A stretch of DNA of 58,941 bases from Rhodobiaceae bacterium (GCA_024645085.1 JAHEGN010000008.1:36818-95758); one strand, 5' to 3'. Positions 19,344 to 30,399 are shown, counted from the stretch's first letter. Notes: generated from the sequence alone by a model not told the origin. A program made the numbers and translations.

Positions 19344-19372
19344 CTTGTAGCACTGCGCCTAGCTACCTATAT
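19344..19372 (+). promoter_or_regulatory. RpoH (sigma-32)-type heat-shock promoter of dnaK
   Basis: CTTG at 19344-19347 and CCTATAT at 19366-19372 are separated by 18 bases. This matches the alphaproteobacterial RpoH consensus (CTTG, 17-18 bases, CYTATNT). The -10 element ends 58 bp before the dnaK ATG. The alkB start is only 28 bp away on the other strand, so the divergent transcription units share this region. Confidence 0.85.
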
Positions 19373-19430
19373 AAAGCCCAGATATGAATTGGCGAGTTCG
19401 CCTGTAGATTAAACGAAAAGTGAGAAAAAA

Positions 19431-21350
19431 ATGGGAAAAGTAATTGGCATTGATTTGGGTACAACAAATAGTTGCGTCGCCGTTATGGATGGCAGCACAC
19501 CCAAAGTGATTGAAAACGCCGAGGGCGCTCGCACCACGCCATCTATGGTGGCATTCACAGCCGATGGCGAAAAACTGGTTGGGCAACCGGCCAAACGTCA
19601 GGCGGTGACCAATCCGGAAAACACATTATTTGCCATTAAACGGCTCATCGGCCGTCGCTTTAGCGACCCAGCCACCAAAAAAGACATGGATATGGTGCCG
19701 TATAATATCGTCGCTTCAGATGGCGGTGACGCATGGGTGAAAGCCAATGACGAAACCTATTCGCCGTCGCAAATCTCAGCCTTTATTCTGCAAAAAATGA
19801 AAGAGACCGCTGAAGATTATCTCGGCGAGAAAGTCACCCAAGCGGTGATTACCGTGCCTGCTTATTTTAACGACGCCCAGCGCCAAGCGACAAAAGATGG
19901 TGGCAAAATTGCCGGTCTCGAAGTGCTGCGCATTATCAATGAGCCAACAGCCGCCTCTTTGGCCTATGGTCTGGATAAAAATGACGGCCAAACCATTGCT
20001 GTTTATGACTTGGGCGGCGGCACGTTTGACGTTTCAATTCTCGAAATCGGCGATGGTGTTTTCGAAGTGAAGTCAACCAATGGTGACACTTTCCTCGGCG
20101 GTGAAGATTTTGATATGGCGCTGGTTGAGCATATGGCTGCCGAATTCAAAAAAGAAAATGGCGTTGATTTGACCGGCGACAAGCTGGCCCTGCAGCGCCT
20201 GAAAGAAGCCGCTGAGAAAGCCAAAATTGAGCTGTCATCATCGAGTGCCACGGAAATTAACCTGCCGTTCATCACCGCTGATGCTAGCGGTCCAAAACAC
20301 ATGAATATGAAATTGACCCGCTCGGCTTTTGAAGCCTTGGTCGACAAGCTGGTACAGCGCACCCGCAAACCATGCGAAGACGCGCTAAAAGATGCCGGTA
20401 TTAAATTGTCTGAAATTGACGAAGTGGTGCTGGTCGGCGGGCAAACCCGCATGCCGCGTATTCGCGAATTTGTGAAAGATGTGTTCGGCAAAGAACCAAA
20501 TATGAGTGTGAACCCAGACGAAGTGGTGGCCATGGGCGCCGCCATTCAAGCTGGTGTGTTGCAAGGCGATGTGAAAGATGTGTTGCTGCTCGATGTGACC
20601 CCGCTGTCGCTCGGCATTGAAACATTGGGCGGCGTGTTTACCCGCCTGATCGACCGCAACACCACCATCCCAACGAAAAAATCACAAGTCTTCTCAACCG
20701 CCGATGACAATCAGTCTGCGGTGACGATTTCTGTCTGTCAGGGTGAGCGCGAAATGGCCGCGGATAATAAAAATCTCGGCCAATTCAACCTTGAAGGCAT
20801 TCCACCAGCGCCACGCGGCGTGCCACAAATCGAAGTGACTTTCGACATTGACGCCAATGGTCTGGTCAATGTGTCGGCCGCCGATAAGGCGACCGGCAAA
20901 GAACAGGCCATTCGTATTGAAGCCTCTGGCGGCTTGTCTGACGACGACATTGAGCAAATGGTCAAAGACGCCGAAGCCAATGCAGCAGCCGATAAAGAGC
21001 GCCGCGAGTCGGTGGAAGCGCGCAATAATGCTGAAGGGCTTATTCATGGAACGGAAAAATCAATTGCTGAGAATGAAGAGCTAATTGATGGCGCCGACAA
21101 AGAAGCCGCGGAAGCTGCCATTGCCGAATTGAAAACCGCCCTTGAGGGTGAAGACAATGACGCCATTACTGAAAAGGCGCAGGCCTTGTCTCAGGCGGCA
21201 ATGAAAATCGGTGAAGCGATTTACAAAGCCCAACAAGCAAACAGCGAAGCCGCTGCGGCTGCTGATGCAGGTGAAGGCGATGATAATATTGTCGACGCTG
21301 AATATGAAGAAGTTGTCGATGAGGACGCTGACGATCAAAAGGCCTCGTAA
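19431..21350 (+). CDS. dnaK: Molecular chaperone DnaK (Hsp70)
   Basis: DnaK is the ATP-dependent Hsp70 chaperone. The N-terminal ATPase domain opens with [17 protein letters not shown], and contains [17 protein letters not shown] and [13 protein letters not shown]. The substrate-binding domain begins after the linker [19 protein letters not shown] near residue 385-400, and the C-terminus is an acidic Ala/Asp/Glu tail, all typical. The 639 residues equal the usual size. It is driven by a good RpoH promoter and followed 39 bp later by dnaJ, so the pair is probably one heat-shock operon. Confidence 0.99.
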   Translation: MGKVIGIDLGTTNSCVAVMDGSTPKVIENAEGARTTPSMVAFTADGEKLVGQPAKRQAVTNPENTLFAIKRLIGRRFSDPATKKDMDMVPYNIVASDGGDAWVKANDETYSPSQISAFILQKMKETAEDYLGEKVTQAVITVPAYFNDAQRQATKDGGKIAGLEVLRIINEPTAASLAYGLDKNDGQTIAVYDLGGGTFDVSILEIGDGVFEVKSTNGDTFLGGEDFDMALVEHMAAEFKKENGVDLTGDKLALQRLKEAAEKAKIELSSSSATEINLPFITADASGPKHMNMKLTRSAFEALVDKLVQRTRKPCEDALKDAGIKLSEIDEVVLVGGQTRMPRIREFVKDVFGKEPNMSVNPDEVVAMGAAIQAGVLQGDVKDVLLLDVTPLSLGIETLGGVFTRLIDRNTTIPTKKSQVFSTADDNQSAVTISVCQGEREMAADNKNLGQFNLEGIPPAPRGVPQIEVTFDIDANGLVNVSAADKATGKEQAIRIEASGGLSDDDIEQMVKDAEANAAADKERRESVEARNNAEGLIHGTEKSIAENEELIDGADKEAAEAAIAELKTALEGEDNDAITEKAQALSQAAMKIGEAIYKAQQANSEAAAAADAGEGDDNIVDAEYEEVVDEDADDQKAS

Positions 21351-21389
21351 GTCGACAGCCCACTGACCGTTTGAGACAGGAGCCGTCGC

Positions 21390-22514
21390 ATGGCGAAAAC
21401 CGATTTTTATGAACAGCTCGGCGTTGACCGTTCGGCCAATGCGGCTGAGCTGAAATCGGCCTATCGTAAGCTTGCCAAAAAATATCACCCAGATGTCAAT
21501 CCAGGTGATGCGGCGGCGGAACAAAAGTTCAAAGAGGTCTCTGAAGCCTATGAAGTGCTGAAAGACGACCAGAGCCGCGCCGCCTATGACCAATATGGCC
21601 ATGCTGCTTTTGAAAATGGTCGGGGCAGCAATGGTGGCGGTGGAGGTTTTGGCGGCGGTTTCGGCGATTTTGGCGGCATGGGCGATATTTTCGAAGAATT
21701 CTTCGGCGGCCAACGTCGGCAACAACGCCAGCAAGCGCGTCGTGGCGGTGATTTACGCATTGAAATTGAAATCACGCTGGAAGACGCCTTCAATGCCACA
21801 GAAAAACAAATCAATCTGACGCGAGCCGGTTCTTGCGGCACATGCAAAGGTTCTGGCGCCCGCGATGGCAGCGCCCCCACCACTTGTGGCGTGTGCAATG
21901 GCCACGGCAAAGTGCGGGCCCAACAAGGCTTCTTTATGGTCGAACGGGCCTGCCATAATTGCCAAGGGCGCGGCCAAGTTGTGCAAAACCCATGCGGCGA
22001 TTGCAACGGTCGCGGCACCACTCAGCAGCAACGCAATCTAACCGTATCCGTGCCAGCCGGTGTCGAGGACGGCACGCGTATTCGCCTTTCTGGCGAGGGC
22101 AATGCGGGCGGCCCCGGGGCAACGCCGGGCGATTTATATGTCTTTGTTAGCGTTCGCCCGCATGCTTATTTGCAGCGCGACGGGGCTGATTTAATGTGCG
22201 CCATTCCAATTGCCTTCGACTTAGCGGCGCGCGGCGGCACGTTAAATGTGCCATTGCTCAATGGCAAACGGGTGAAGCTAAATATTCCAAGCGGTGCCCA
22301 GTCTGGCCAGCAATTCCGCCTGCGCGGCAAAGGCATGCCGGTGTTGCGCTCGCGTTCGCATGGCGATCTATATGTGCAAATTGACGTTGAAGTACCAAGC
22401 GGCTTGAACAAAAAACAACAGGCCTTGCTCGACGCCTTTACCGATAGCCTCGACGACAATAATTATCCTGACGTCAAAGATTTCGACACAAGAAGCAATA
22501 AAGCCAATAGCTAA
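21390..22514 (+). CDS. dnaJ: Co-chaperone DnaJ (Hsp40)
   Basis: DnaJ stimulates DnaK ATP hydrolysis and delivers substrates. The 374-residue protein is type I. It has an N-terminal J domain with the HPD tripeptide in [11 protein letters not shown], a Gly/Phe-rich linker ([18 protein letters not shown]), four zinc-binding CxxCxGxG repeats ([32 protein letters not shown]) around residues 148-210, and the C-terminal substrate-binding beta domains. It lies 39 bp after dnaK and 29 bp before dapB, so dapB may share some transcription from the heat-shock promoter. Confidence 0.98.
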   Translation: MAKTDFYEQLGVDRSANAAELKSAYRKLAKKYHPDVNPGDAAAEQKFKEVSEAYEVLKDDQSRAAYDQYGHAAFENGRGSNGGGGGFGGGFGDFGGMGDIFEEFFGGQRRQQRQQARRGGDLRIEIEITLEDAFNATEKQINLTRAGSCGTCKGSGARDGSAPTTCGVCNGHGKVRAQQGFFMVERACHNCQGRGQVVQNPCGDCNGRGTTQQQRNLTVSVPAGVEDGTRIRLSGEGNAGGPGATPGDLYVFVSVRPHAYLQRDGADLMCAIPIAFDLAARGGTLNVPLLNGKRVKLNIPSGAQSGQQFRLRGKGMPVLRSRSHGDLYVQIDVEVPSGLNKKQQALLDAFTDSLDDNNYPDVKDFDTRSNKANS

Positions 22515-22543
22515 GCGGCCAGCGCCCTGCTATATTTAGCGCC

Positions 22544-23341
22544 ATGAGATTAGTAGTAAATGGATGTGCGGGTCGCATGGGGCAAAGCCTCATCAGACTC
22601 ATTCAGGCCGATAGCGGGTTAACCCTTGTCGGTGGTTTGGAGCAGGCCGGAAGCAGCGCTGTGGGCGCCGATTTGGGCACGCTGGCCGGCATGGCGCCGC
22701 TTGGCATCACGGCCAGCGATAATTATCTCGACTTATTAGCCAAGGCCGATGCGGTGGTTGATTTTACCGCCCCCGAGGCCAGTGTTGAGCTGGCCGCCGC
22801 CGCCGCGCAAGCGCGCATTGTGCACATTATCGGCACCACAGGCTTTGATGCGGCGCAGGAAGACGCCATTGCCGCGGCCGGCCGCCATGCGACAATTGTC
22901 AAATCTGGCAATATGAGCCTTGGCGTTAATCTTTTGGCGGTGCTGGTGGCGCAAGCCGCTCGCGCCTTGGGCGATGATTGGGATATTGAAATTTTTGACA
23001 TGCACCACCGCCATAAAGTCGATGCGCCATCAGGCACAGCTTTGCTATTGGGCGAAGCCGCCGCAGGCGGGCGGCAAATTGCCCTGAGCGATAAAATGCA
23101 ATCTGGCCGCGACGGCATGACCGGCGCGCGGCAAGCTGGGGCGATTGGCTTTAGTGCGCTGCGTGGCGGCAGTGTGGTCGGCGATCACGAGGTTATTTTT
23201 GCCGGTGATGGCGAACAAATTCGACTGACCCATCGCGCCGAAAACCGCGATATTTTTGCCCGTGGCGCGCTGAAAGCGGCGCAATGGGCGGCTGGGCAAA
23301 AACCCGGCGTCTATTCAATGCAAGACGTGCTCGGCCTATAG
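22544..23341 (+). CDS. dapB: 4-hydroxy-tetrahydrodipicolinate reductase
   Basis: DapB reduces hydroxy-tetrahydrodipicolinate with NAD(P)H in the lysine/meso-diaminopimelate pathway, which also feeds peptidoglycan. The NAD-binding start [14 protein letters not shown], the nucleotide contact GTTGF, and the catalytic segment [15 protein letters not shown] (general acid His-His and Lys) are all present. The length of 265 residues is standard. It follows dnaJ closely on the same strand, as in many alphaproteobacteria, and precedes gpmA by 26 bp. No strong ribosome site is visible before the ATG. Confidence 0.97.
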   Translation: MRLVVNGCAGRMGQSLIRLIQADSGLTLVGGLEQAGSSAVGADLGTLAGMAPLGITASDNYLDLLAKADAVVDFTAPEASVELAAAAAQARIVHIIGTTGFDAAQEDAIAAAGRHATIVKSGNMSLGVNLLAVLVAQAARALGDDWDIEIFDMHHRHKVDAPSGTALLLGEAAAGGRQIALSDKMQSGRDGMTGARQAGAIGFSALRGGSVVGDHEVIFAGDGEQIRLTHRAENRDIFARGALKAAQWAAGQKPGVYSMQDVLGL

Positions 23342-23367
23342 CCGCGCCATATTCAAGGGGAAATCAA

Positions 23368-23985
23368 ATGAGCCAACTCGTTCTCGTGCGCCATGGGCAA
23401 AGTGAGTGGAATGAAAAAAACCTGTTCACCGGCTGGCGTGACCCAGATTTGACAGCCAAGGGCGTTGAAGAAGCGCGCGCCGCTGGCCGCGCCCTGAAGG
23501 CGGCGCAGGCTAAATTTGACCTCGGCTATACATCGAATTTGCAACGAGCGCAAAAAACCTGCGCCTTGCTGTTGGAGGAATTGCACCGTGGCGACCTGCC
23601 GGTGACCCGCCATGAGGCGTTGAACGAGCGCGACTATGGCGATTTATCTGGCCTCAACAAAGATGACGCGCGCGAAAAATGGGGCGCGGAGCAAGTTCAT
23701 ATTTGGCGCCGCTCTTTCGATATTCCACCGCCCGGCGGCGAGAGCCTGAAGGACACGGCGGAGCGCGTCTTGCCATATTTTAATGCTGAAATCATGCCGC
23801 ACATTAAAGCTGGGAAAAATATTCTTATCGCCGCCCATGGCAATTCGCTGCGCGCTTTGGTGATGCAGCTTGACGGCTTGACCCGCGAAGAAATTATTGA
23901 TGTGAATATTGGCACGGGAGAGCCTTATTGCTATCAGCTCGACGCCAATGGCGCGGTCGTTCACAAGGAAATTCTCGCCACTTAA
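23368..23985 (+). CDS. gpmA: 2,3-bisphosphoglycerate-dependent phosphoglycerate mutase
   Basis: This enzyme interconverts 3- and 2-phosphoglycerate in glycolysis and gluconeogenesis. The phosphohistidine motif [19 protein letters not shown] is at the N-terminus (His9). [14 protein letters not shown] and [13 protein letters not shown], with the second catalytic His, follow. At 205 residues it is the shorter dPGM form common in alphaproteobacteria. The frame extends 28 codons upstream into dapB, but the ATG at 23368, preceded by AAGGGG, matches the family start. Likely co-transcribed with dapB. Confidence 0.96.
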   Translation: MSQLVLVRHGQSEWNEKNLFTGWRDPDLTAKGVEEARAAGRALKAAQAKFDLGYTSNLQRAQKTCALLLEELHRGDLPVTRHEALNERDYGDLSGLNKDDAREKWGAEQVHIWRRSFDIPPPGGESLKDTAERVLPYFNAEIMPHIKAGKNILIAAHGNSLRALVMQLDGLTREEIIDVNIGTGEPYCYQLDANGAVVHKEILAT

Positions 23986-24008
23986 TTGTTCGCCCATTGC
24001 CGCTAAGG

Positions 24009-24530
24009 CTAATGCACCGTCTCCGGTGCTTTGTGGCTAGATAGCGCATTGCGCAATTGTCCGGCTAAACCGGCGCGTTCGTCAGGCGACAAAAACCCAC
24101 CAATGCAGACATATTTGCCGTGCGACGACAAAATCAGCGAGCCAATTTCATCGGCCGCTGCGCCCTCGCGCTCGAGCGTCAGGCGCACCCAATAGGGATT
24201 GAAATGCCATGACCGCTCTTGGCCGGTGGCGCTAACTTGGGTAACCGTCAGGCGGTCATTTTTCAGTTCAATTTTTTCGTGCCGTCTGGCATGGCGATAA
24301 TTCAGTTTGAAAAACACATAAAGCAAAATCACATCAAGCCCGAAAAAGCCAAACACGGGCCACGCGCCAAGCGCCCAAAAAAAGCCGCCCGCTACCAAGC
24401 TAATGGCGGCGAAGCAAATAATCAAAATGGAAAAACCACGGTCCGACAAAGACACATTCGGCCGCAAGACAAAAGAAAGCCCGGCCGAAGGCGCGGCATT
24501 TTCTGCGTCAATATATGTGTCCGTAATCAT
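24009..24530 (-). CDS. DUF2244 domain-containing integral membrane protein
   Basis: A 173-residue protein of the DUF2244 family, uncharacterised and typical of alphaproteobacteria. Two adjacent hydrophobic segments near residues 33-75 (FSILIICFAAISLVAGG and FGFFGLDVILLYVFF) form a likely membrane hairpin. A soluble C-terminal part contains RSWHFNPYWVRLTLE and a GKYVCIGGFLSPDER stretch. It is divergent from nth, an association seen in other alphaproteobacteria, and convergent with gpmA across 23 bp. Function unknown; only the family assignment is offered. Confidence 0.85.
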   Translation of the reverse strand: MITDTYIDAENAAPSAGLSFVLRPNVSLSDRGFSILIICFAAISLVAGGFFWALGAWPVFGFFGLDVILLYVFFKLNYRHARRHEKIELKNDRLTVTQVSATGQERSWHFNPYWVRLTLEREGAAADEIGSLILSSHGKYVCIGGFLSPDERAGLAGQLRNALSSHKAPETVH

Positions 24531-24622
24531 CAGGAGAAGATAGGCCTAAAAACCGGTAAAACAAGGCGGCGGGTCAAAATTCCCTGAGTTGCCATAGGCG
24601 CCGCAGATGCTTAGGATGGGGC

Positions 24623-25258
24623 ATGAAAAAGGCAGATATTCTCAAATTTTTTGAACGGCTCTCCCAAACCGCAAGCGAACCCCAAACCGAACTCAATTTT
24701 ACCAATGATTTCACACTGTTAGTGGCTGTCGTTCTGTCGGCGCAAGCGACCGATAAAGGGGTTAATAAGGCCACGGAAAGCCTGTTCAAAAAAGCCGATA
24801 CGGCGAGCAAAATGGCAGCGCTTGGCGAAAGCCAAATCCGCGAGGAAATTAAAACCATCGGCCTGTATCGCAATAAGGCGAAAAATGTTCTCGCCCTGTC
24901 GGAAATTTTGCGCGACCAATTTGACGGCGTGGTGCCGCGCGATCGCGAGACGCTGATGAGCTTGCCCGGTGTTGGCCGCAAGACCGCCAATGTGGTGATG
25001 AATGAGGCATTTGGCGAAGCGACATTTGCTGTCGACACGCATGTTTTCCGGCTAGGAAATCGCACTGGTTTGGCGCCGGGAAAAACTGTTTTAGAGGTCG
25101 AGAAAAAACTCGATAAGCGGGTACCTGACCCCTATCGCCTGCATGCCCATCATTGGCTGATTTTGCACGGCCGATATATTTGTGTCGCGCGTAAACCAAA
25201 ATGTTATGAATGCGTGGTCGCTGATCTATGCAGCTTCCGCGCCAAAACCCAGATTTAA
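24623..25258 (+). CDS. nth: Endonuclease III (DNA glycosylase/AP lyase)
   Basis: Nth removes oxidised pyrimidines and cleaves the resulting abasic site in base-excision repair. The helix-hairpin-helix with catalytic residues appears as LMSLPGVGRKTANVVMNEAF with the active Lys, followed by VDTHVFRL containing the catalytic Asp. The C-terminal 4Fe-4S ligand set is CVARKPKCYECVVADLC (C-x6-C-x2-C-x5-C). At 211 residues it is canonical. It is divergent from the DUF2244 gene (92 bp between starts) and followed 18 bp later by the PfkB-family kinase. Confidence 0.97.
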   Translation: MKKADILKFFERLSQTASEPQTELNFTNDFTLLVAVVLSAQATDKGVNKATESLFKKADTASKMAALGESQIREEIKTIGLYRNKAKNVLALSEILRDQFDGVVPRDRETLMSLPGVGRKTANVVMNEAFGEATFAVDTHVFRLGNRTGLAPGKTVLEVEKKLDKRVPDPYRLHAHHWLILHGRYICVARKPKCYECVVADLCSFRAKTQI

Positions 25259-25276
25259 CCTCCAAAGGAATTCGCC

Positions 25277-26281
25277 ATGTCATCCACATTGATTACCGGA
25301 ATGGGTGCCGCCCTTGTCGATTTATTCGCCAATGTCAGCGACCAACAATTACAAGAATTGGGCAGTGCCAAAGCCTCCATGTCGCTGATTGATGCGGCGC
25401 AATCCGTGCGCTTGCAAGCCGGTGTTGAGGTGCACAGCCAGCGCCCAGGGGGCTCGGCCGCCAATACGGTGGCGGGCATTGCAGCGCTTGGACAATCAGC
25501 TGGGTTTCTCGGCAAGACCGGCGATGACGCGCTGGGACAAATATTTAGCGATGCATTTGAGGCCTTGAATGTCAGCTTTCCGGTTACCCCATGCGACGCC
25601 AGCCAGCACCCGACAGGGCATTGTCTGGTGCTCATCACCCCCGACGCCGAACGCACCATGCATACAGTGCTCGGCGCTTCTGTGATGACGGCGCGCGATG
25701 ATATGGACGGCGAGTTGCTGTCTCGCACTGGCTTGTTGTTTAGCGAAGGCTATGTGTGGGACAGCCCATCTGCCCGCGACGGGTTTTTGAGCGCCGCACA
25801 AAGCGTGCGCGCGCAGGGCGGCAAAGTCGCGTTTTCGCTGGCTGATGGGTTTTGCGTCGAGCGCCATCATGCTGATTTTCTCGCCCTGCTTGATGGGCAG
25901 GTGGATATTGTGCTGGCCAATAAGGTCGAGGCTGAAGCGCTGTTTGGCTGCAGCGATGCCGCCGGTTTAGCGGCTAAAATAAAGTCTACAGATGTGCTTT
26001 TATCGGTGACCTTGGGGGCTGAGGGGGCGCTGATTATTGATGCCAATGGGGCCCAGCTTGTCGCCGCCGAGCGGGTTTCCGATGTTGTCGATTTGACCGG
26101 CGCCGGCGACCAATATGCGGCTGGCTTTTTAGCCGCTTTGCACAATGGGGTCAGCCCGGAAAAAGCCGCACATATTGGCCATTTGGCGGCCAGTGAGGTG
26201 ATCCGTCATATTGGCCCACGACCGCAATCTGACGTGCGGGCGCTGCTCGCCAAACATGGTTTAGAGTTTATTCAGAATTAG
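25277..26281 (+). CDS. PfkB-family carbohydrate kinase, adenosine kinase-like
   Basis: A 334-residue ribokinase-superfamily enzyme that resembles the alphaproteobacterial adenosine kinase group. The N-terminal sugar-binding signature is [17 protein letters not shown], and the C-terminal PfkB signature [17 protein letters not shown] carries the catalytic Asp and anion hole. An internal [19 protein letters not shown] is typical of this subgroup. The substrate (adenosine versus another ribosyl compound) cannot be fixed from sequence. It follows nth by 18 bp with a CCAAAGGAA-type ribosome site, and its TAG stop shares bases with the convergent coaA stop. Confidence 0.85.
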   Translation: MSSTLITGMGAALVDLFANVSDQQLQELGSAKASMSLIDAAQSVRLQAGVEVHSQRPGGSAANTVAGIAALGQSAGFLGKTGDDALGQIFSDAFEALNVSFPVTPCDASQHPTGHCLVLITPDAERTMHTVLGASVMTARDDMDGELLSRTGLLFSEGYVWDSPSARDGFLSAAQSVRAQGGKVAFSLADGFCVERHHADFLALLDGQVDIVLANKVEAEALFGCSDAAGLAAKIKSTDVLLSVTLGAEGALIIDANGAQLVAAERVSDVVDLTGAGDQYAAGFLAALHNGVSPEKAAHIGHLAASEVIRHIGPRPQSDVRALLAKHGLEFIQN

Positions 26282-27228
26282 ATTTTCCGCAGTAAAACCC
26301 GATCGATTTGATGGCTGCTGCTTTTGTGCAAAATCAAATCGGCGCGGCCGCGGGTTGGCAAAATATTTTCCATTAAATTGGTCATATTAATGCGCCGCCA
26401 AATATCATGTGCGGTGGCCCGCGCCGCCTCATCGTCGAGATCAGCATAGCGACGAAAATAAGCGCCCGGCTCGCGAAAAGCGGTTTGGCGCAAAGACATG
26501 AAGCGTTCGATATACCATTCTTCAATGGTCTCGACCTCGGCATCAATATAAATTGAAAAATCGAAATAATCGGAAACAAAGGGAATTTCATTGCCTTCTT
26601 TGGCCAGCGAGGCCGGCTGCAAAACATTCAACCCCTCAACAATCAATACATCAGGTTGGGTGACGACAATGTCTTCATCGGGCAAAATATCATAAGCCTC
26701 ATGCGAATAAACCGGCGCCGTGACTTCTGGCTGGCCGGATTTCACTTGCGATAAAAACCGCCGCATATTGCGCAGGTCAAAGCTTTCGGGAAAGCCCTTG
26801 CGCTGCATCAGGCCGCGTTCTTCGAGGGTCGCATTAGGAAATAAAAACCCATCTGTGGTGATGAGTTCAACCTTGGGGTGCGACGGCCAGCGGGCCAGCA
26901 TATCGCGCAAAATCCGCGACGTGGTGCTTTTGCCCACGGCCACGGAACCGGCAACACCAATAATGAAAGGCACTTTTATTTCGCGGCCCAAAAATGCATT
27001 GGTCGCGCCATATAAATCTTGCGAGGCTTCAACATATAAGTTCAACAGCCGCGACAATGGCAGATAAATTTCTTCAACCTCGTCGAGCGAAACGGTTTCG
27101 CCACGGCCACGCAATTTTTCAAGCTCGGCTTCGGTTAACATTAATTCAGCGTCTTTGCGCAAGCGGCCCCATTCAGCAGCCGTGAACGAGCGATAAGGTG
27201 AGACGTCTTTTGAGCTTGCCCCGAACAC
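26278..27228 (-). CDS. coaA: Type I pantothenate kinase
   Basis: CoaA phosphorylates pantothenate, the first and regulated step of coenzyme A synthesis. Visible motifs: the P-loop [15 protein letters not shown] near residue 97, TTDGFLFPN, and [14 protein letters not shown], then [16 protein letters not shown] and the [15 protein letters not shown] segment. The longest frame would overlap hisE by 77 bp. A GTG at 27228, four bases after the hisE stop, gives 316 residues, the same size as E. coli CoaA, so I chose it. It is last in the his block, an arrangement also known in rhizobia, and its stop overlaps that of the convergent kinase by four bases. Confidence 0.94.
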   Translation of the reverse strand: MFGASSKDVSPYRSFTAAEWGRLRKDAELMLTEAELEKLRGRGETVSLDEVEEIYLPLSRLLNLYVEASQDLYGATNAFLGREIKVPFIIGVAGSVAVGKSTTSRILRDMLARWPSHPKVELITTDGFLFPNATLEERGLMQRKGFPESFDLRNMRRFLSQVKSGQPEVTAPVYSHEAYDILPDEDIVVTQPDVLIVEGLNVLQPASLAKEGNEIPFVSDYFDFSIYIDAEVETIEEWYIERFMSLRQTAFREPGAYFRRYADLDDEAARATAHDIWRRINMTNLMENILPTRGRADLILHKSSSHQIDRVLLRKI

Positions 27229-27232
27229 GCGC

Positions 27233-27556
27233 TTATTCTTTTCCGCGGGCGGCTTTTTCAGCCAGGCCCGAACGACCACGGCGCGCCGCCAATTGGTCCA
27301 TGACCGCATCCAGCGTTACCTCGCGCGCGGCCAACACAACCAAAAGGTGATACAGCACATCCGCCGCCTCACCAATCAGCGCCTCATCGTCTTCGCTCAG
27401 CGCTGCGGTTAGGGCCTCGATTGCTTCTTCGCCTAATTTGCGCGCCGCGCGTGGCAAATCGGCGAGCAATTGCGCCGAATAGCTCTCGTCTGGCGAGGCC
27501 CCGCGACGGGCCAGAATATCTGCGAATAAGTCATCAAGTTGCGATGTTTTGGTCAC
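27233..27556 (-). CDS. hisE: Phosphoribosyl-ATP pyrophosphatase
   Basis: HisE hydrolyses phosphoribosyl-ATP to phosphoribosyl-AMP, step two of histidine synthesis. The 107-residue protein has the family core [37 protein letters not shown], with the metal-binding Glu/Asp residues of the MazG-like fold. The GTG start at 27556 has an AAAGGAA ribosome site. It lies 32 bp after hisF and four bp before coaA. HisI is not in the window, so the next enzyme is encoded elsewhere. Confidence 0.95.
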   Translation of the reverse strand: MTKTSQLDDLFADILARRGASPDESYSAQLLADLPRAARKLGEEAIEALTAALSEDDEALIGEAADVLYHLLVVLAAREVTLDAVMDQLAARRGRSGLAEKAARGKE

Positions 27557-27588
27557 GACGAATTCCTTTCAGCCCTAGCCGTATCCGC

Positions 27589-28347
27589 TTATTGGCGAAC
27601 TGGCAAGCCCGCTTGTGCCATGGCCTGTTTGGCCTCAGCGATTGTATAAGTTCCAAAATGAAAAATCGACGCCGCCAAAACAGCGCTGGCATGTCCGTGG
27701 CGCACGCCATTGACCAAATCCTCAAGACAGCCAACACCGCCTGAGGCAATCACCGGAATTGGCACCGCATCGGCGACCCGCCGCGTCAGCTCCAAATCAA
27801 AACCTGATTTAGTGCCGTCGCGATCCATTGAGGTCAGCAAAATTTCTCCGGCACCACGGGCCGCCATATCTTGGGCAAAGCTGACGGCTTCAAGGCCGGT
27901 TGCCTCGCGGCCGCCATGGGTGAAAATTTCCCAGCGCCCCTCATCCGTTTGTTTGGCATCAATCGCTACGACAATACATTGCGAACCAAATTTGGCGGCT
28001 GAGGCGGCGACGACATCGGGGTCACGGACAGCCGTCGTGTTGAACGATACTTTATCGGCTCCGGCCAATAGCAATTTGCGAACATCGGCTTCGCTGCGCA
28101 CGCCACCGCCAACGGTGACCGGCATGAAACAATGTTCGGCGGTTTCGCGAACCACGCCAATGATGGTGTCGCGGTTTTCGTGGCTGGCGCTAATGTCGAG
28201 AAAACACAGCTCATCAGCTCCGGCGGCATCATAGGCGCGCGCCGCTGCCACCGGATCACCAGCGTCGATCAAATCGACAAAATTCACGCCTTTGACAACG
28301 CGCCCATCGTGCACGTCGAGGCAGGGAATAATGCGCACTTTTAACAT
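27589..28347 (-). CDS. hisF: Imidazole glycerol phosphate synthase subunit HisF
   Basis: HisF is the cyclase half of imidazole glycerol phosphate synthase. It uses ammonia from HisH to close the imidazole ring and release AICAR. The (beta/alpha)8 barrel has the catalytic N-terminal Asp in [17 protein letters not shown] and the second Asp in [15 protein letters not shown]. Phosphate-binding loops appear as [11 protein letters not shown] and VIASGGVG. Length 252 is standard. The ATG overlaps the hisA stop as TAATG, so hisA and hisF are coupled. Confidence 0.98.
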   Translation of the reverse strand: MLKVRIIPCLDVHDGRVVKGVNFVDLIDAGDPVAAARAYDAAGADELCFLDISASHENRDTIIGVVRETAEHCFMPVTVGGGVRSEADVRKLLLAGADKVSFNTTAVRDPDVVAASAAKFGSQCIVVAIDAKQTDEGRWEIFTHGGREATGLEAVSFAQDMAARGAGEILLTSMDRDGTKSGFDLELTRRVADAVPIPVIASGGVGCLEDLVNGVRHGHASAVLAASIFHFGTYTIAEAKQAMAQAGLPVRQ

Positions 28348-29075
28348 TAGACGACACCATCCATGGCCAAAGCGGCGGCGGCATCAAGCCGCCCATCATA
28401 AAGCGCGCGGCCAGAAATGGCGCCAACCACACCGTCGCTTTCGACTTTTTGCAAGCCGACTAAATCCTCCAATCCGGCGAGGCCGCCGGAAGCGATAATG
28501 GGTATTGAAGTGCCACGGGCCAGCGCTGCCGTGGCCTCAATATTTACCCCTTTGAGCAGGCCATCGCGGTCAATGTCGGTATAAATCACCGCCGCAACGC
28601 CAGCATCTTCAAATTGGCGGGTCAGCTCATCGGCCTTTATTTCTGTCGCCTCGGCCCAGCCTTCAACCGCGACAAAACCTTTGCGCGCATCGACGCCGAC
28701 CGCAATATGGCCGGGAAAGGCTTTGCAGGCGTCATAGACTAATTGCGGATTGCGCAAGGCGGCCGTACCCAAAATCACCCGATCAACGCCAGCCGCCAGC
28801 CAATTTTCAATGGTCGCCATGTCGCGAATGCCGCCACCCAATTGAATGGTCAGCTTGCAATGCGCCAGAATTTCTTCGACGGCAGCGCGATTAACCGGGG
28901 CGCCAGCAAAAGCCCCATCGAGATCAATAATGTGTAAGTGCGAAAACCCTTGCGCCTCAAACTGCGCCGCTTGCGCCGCTGGCTCATTATTAAACACCGT
29001 CGCCCGATCCATGTCGCCTTGTTCAAGGCGCACGCATTGGCCATTTTTGAGGTCAATCGCAGGGTATAAAATCAT
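28347..29075 (-). CDS. hisA: 1-(5-phosphoribosyl)-5-[(5-phosphoribosylamino)methylideneamino]imidazole-4-carboxamide isomerase
   Basis: HisA isomerises ProFAR to PRFAR, the substrate of HisF/HisH. The barrel opens with [16 protein letters not shown] (catalytic Asp), with the second Asp in [15 protein letters not shown]. The glycine-rich phosphate loops are [11 protein letters not shown] and IIASGGL. The frame is open upstream into hisH, but the ATG at 29075 overlaps the hisH stop as ATGA and matches the family start, giving 242 residues. An in-frame ATG three codons earlier is possible. Confidence 0.97.
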   Translation of the reverse strand: MILYPAIDLKNGQCVRLEQGDMDRATVFNNEPAAQAAQFEAQGFSHLHIIDLDGAFAGAPVNRAAVEEILAHCKLTIQLGGGIRDMATIENWLAAGVDRVILGTAALRNPQLVYDACKAFPGHIAVGVDARKGFVAVEGWAEATEIKADELTRQFEDAGVAAVIYTDIDRDGLLKGVNIEATAALARGTSIPIIASGGLAGLEDLVGLQKVESDGVVGAISGRALYDGRLDAAAALAMDGVV

Positions 29076-29707
29076 GGTTTCCATTCCAGAAAATTGGCGA
29101 TTAAGTGCAGCCCCGTCTGTTGGCTTTTCTCGGGGTGAAATTGAGTGCCACAAATTGTGTCGCAAGCCAGACCGGCGACCACTGGCCCGCCATAATCCGT
29201 CGTTGCAGCAATGACATTCTGCGCCACTGGCTGTGCCGCATAGCCATGCACAAAATAGGCATCTTGCCCGTGCAGTCCGGCAAACACCGGATGGTCAGTG
29301 GTGATGTGCAAATCATTCCACCCCATATGCGGCACTTTCAGGGTGCTTGGCACGTCGAGCGGTTCAACCGCGCCATCAATCCAGCCAAACCCGCGATGGG
29401 TGCCGCGCTCATGGCCGGTGGCGCAGATTAATTGCATGCCAACGCAAATGCCGAGAAACGGATAGGCTTGTTGGCGCACCCGCTGGTTGAGGGCTTCTTC
29501 CATGCCGACAATGGCCCGCAAGCCCTCGGCGCAATCGCCAAAAGCGCCAACCCCGGGCAGCACTATGTGGTCGGCTTTGAGCACGTCTTCGGGGGCGGCG
29601 GTGACGGTGACTTTGCGATCACCCGCGAGGCTGGCGGCGACACGCGCGAAAGCCTTTTCCGCCGAACGCAAATTGCCCGACCCATAATCAATAATTGCGA
29701 TGCTCAC
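29072..29707 (-). CDS. hisH: Imidazole glycerol phosphate synthase glutaminase subunit HisH
   Basis: HisH is the class I glutamine amidotransferase that supplies ammonia to HisF. The nucleophile Cys is in [12 protein letters not shown], the catalytic His and Glu in [14 protein letters not shown] near the C-terminus, and the oxyanion region is [13 protein letters not shown]. The start is a GTG at 29707 in front of [14 protein letters not shown], which is the family N-terminus. At 211 residues it is normal. It is 17 bp after hisB and overlaps hisA by four bases. Confidence 0.97.
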   Translation of the reverse strand: MSIAIIDYGSGNLRSAEKAFARVAASLAGDRKVTVTAAPEDVLKADHIVLPGVGAFGDCAEGLRAIVGMEEALNQRVRQQAYPFLGICVGMQLICATGHERGTHRGFGWIDGAVEPLDVPSTLKVPHMGWNDLHITTDHPVFAGLHGQDAYFVHGYAAQPVAQNVIAATTDYGGPVVAGLACDTICGTQFHPEKSQQTGLHLIANFLEWKP

Positions 29708-29724
29708 GATGGCACTCTCCGGGC

Positions 29725-30324
29725 TTAGCTGCCCAAAACACCTTTGGTTGATGGAATGGCGTCTGCCTTGCGCGGGTCAATTTCAATGGCCTGACGCAGA
29801 GCACGAGCCAAAGCCTTGAAACAACTTTCAATAATATGGTGGTTATTCTCGCCATAGAGATTTTCAACATGCAGGGTGATGCCGGCCGCTTGCGCGAAGG
29901 CTTGGAACCATTCTTTGAATAATTCAGTATCCATATCGCCCAATTTTGGCTTGCTGAAATTGACTTTCCAAATCAAATAAGGTCGCTGCGACACATCAAG
30001 TGACACGCGAGTGCAGGTTTCATCCATCGGAATGGTGGCGCTACCATAGCGCGTCAAGCCTTTGAAGTCGCCGAGCGCTTCGCATATTGCTTCGCCCAGA
30101 ACAATGCCTGTGTCTTCCGTTGTATGGTGAAAATCAATATGCAAGTCACCGGAGGCTTTAACTGTCAAATCAATCAAAGAGTGGCGCGATAATTGCTCCA
30201 GCATATGGTCGAGAAAACCGATGCCGGTGGAAATGTCATATTCGCCTGTGCCATCAAGATCAACGCTCACCGAAATTTGCGTTTCTTTTGTTTGGCGCGC
30301 CCGTGATGCTATTCGCTTGGACAT
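29725..30324 (-). CDS. hisB: Imidazoleglycerol-phosphate dehydratase
   Basis: HisB dehydrates imidazole glycerol phosphate to imidazole acetol phosphate. The manganese-binding histidine motifs are seen as [29 protein letters not shown] and the C-terminal [18 protein letters not shown]. At 199 residues it is the monofunctional dehydratase, without the phosphatase domain of the enterobacterial fusion. A strong GGAGG ribosome site precedes the ATG at 30324. It is the first his gene here, 75 bp after the Smr gene on the same strand. Confidence 0.98.
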   Translation of the reverse strand: MSKRIASRARQTKETQISVSVDLDGTGEYDISTGIGFLDHMLEQLSRHSLIDLTVKASGDLHIDFHHTTEDTGIVLGEAICEALGDFKGLTRYGSATIPMDETCTRVSLDVSQRPYLIWKVNFSKPKLGDMDTELFKEWFQAFAQAAGITLHVENLYGENNHHIIESCFKALARALRQAIEIDPRKADAIPSTKGVLGS

Positions 30325-30399
30325 GGTGCCGGTTCCTCCTGTGGACGTGATACGCTTTGCTTCACACCTTCTATCAAATTCGGCGCCGATTTCAAAGCA

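Noticed and set aside
21081-21734. 217-codon open frame antisense to the dnaK end and dnaJ start
   Set aside because: It spans two well-defined genes and the gap between them; its hydrophobic look comes from the complement of acidic and Gly/Phe codons.
29076-29165. N-terminal extension of hisA into hisH
   Set aside because: HisA proteins start at the ILYPAIDL strand; the ATGA junction with hisH explains the true start.
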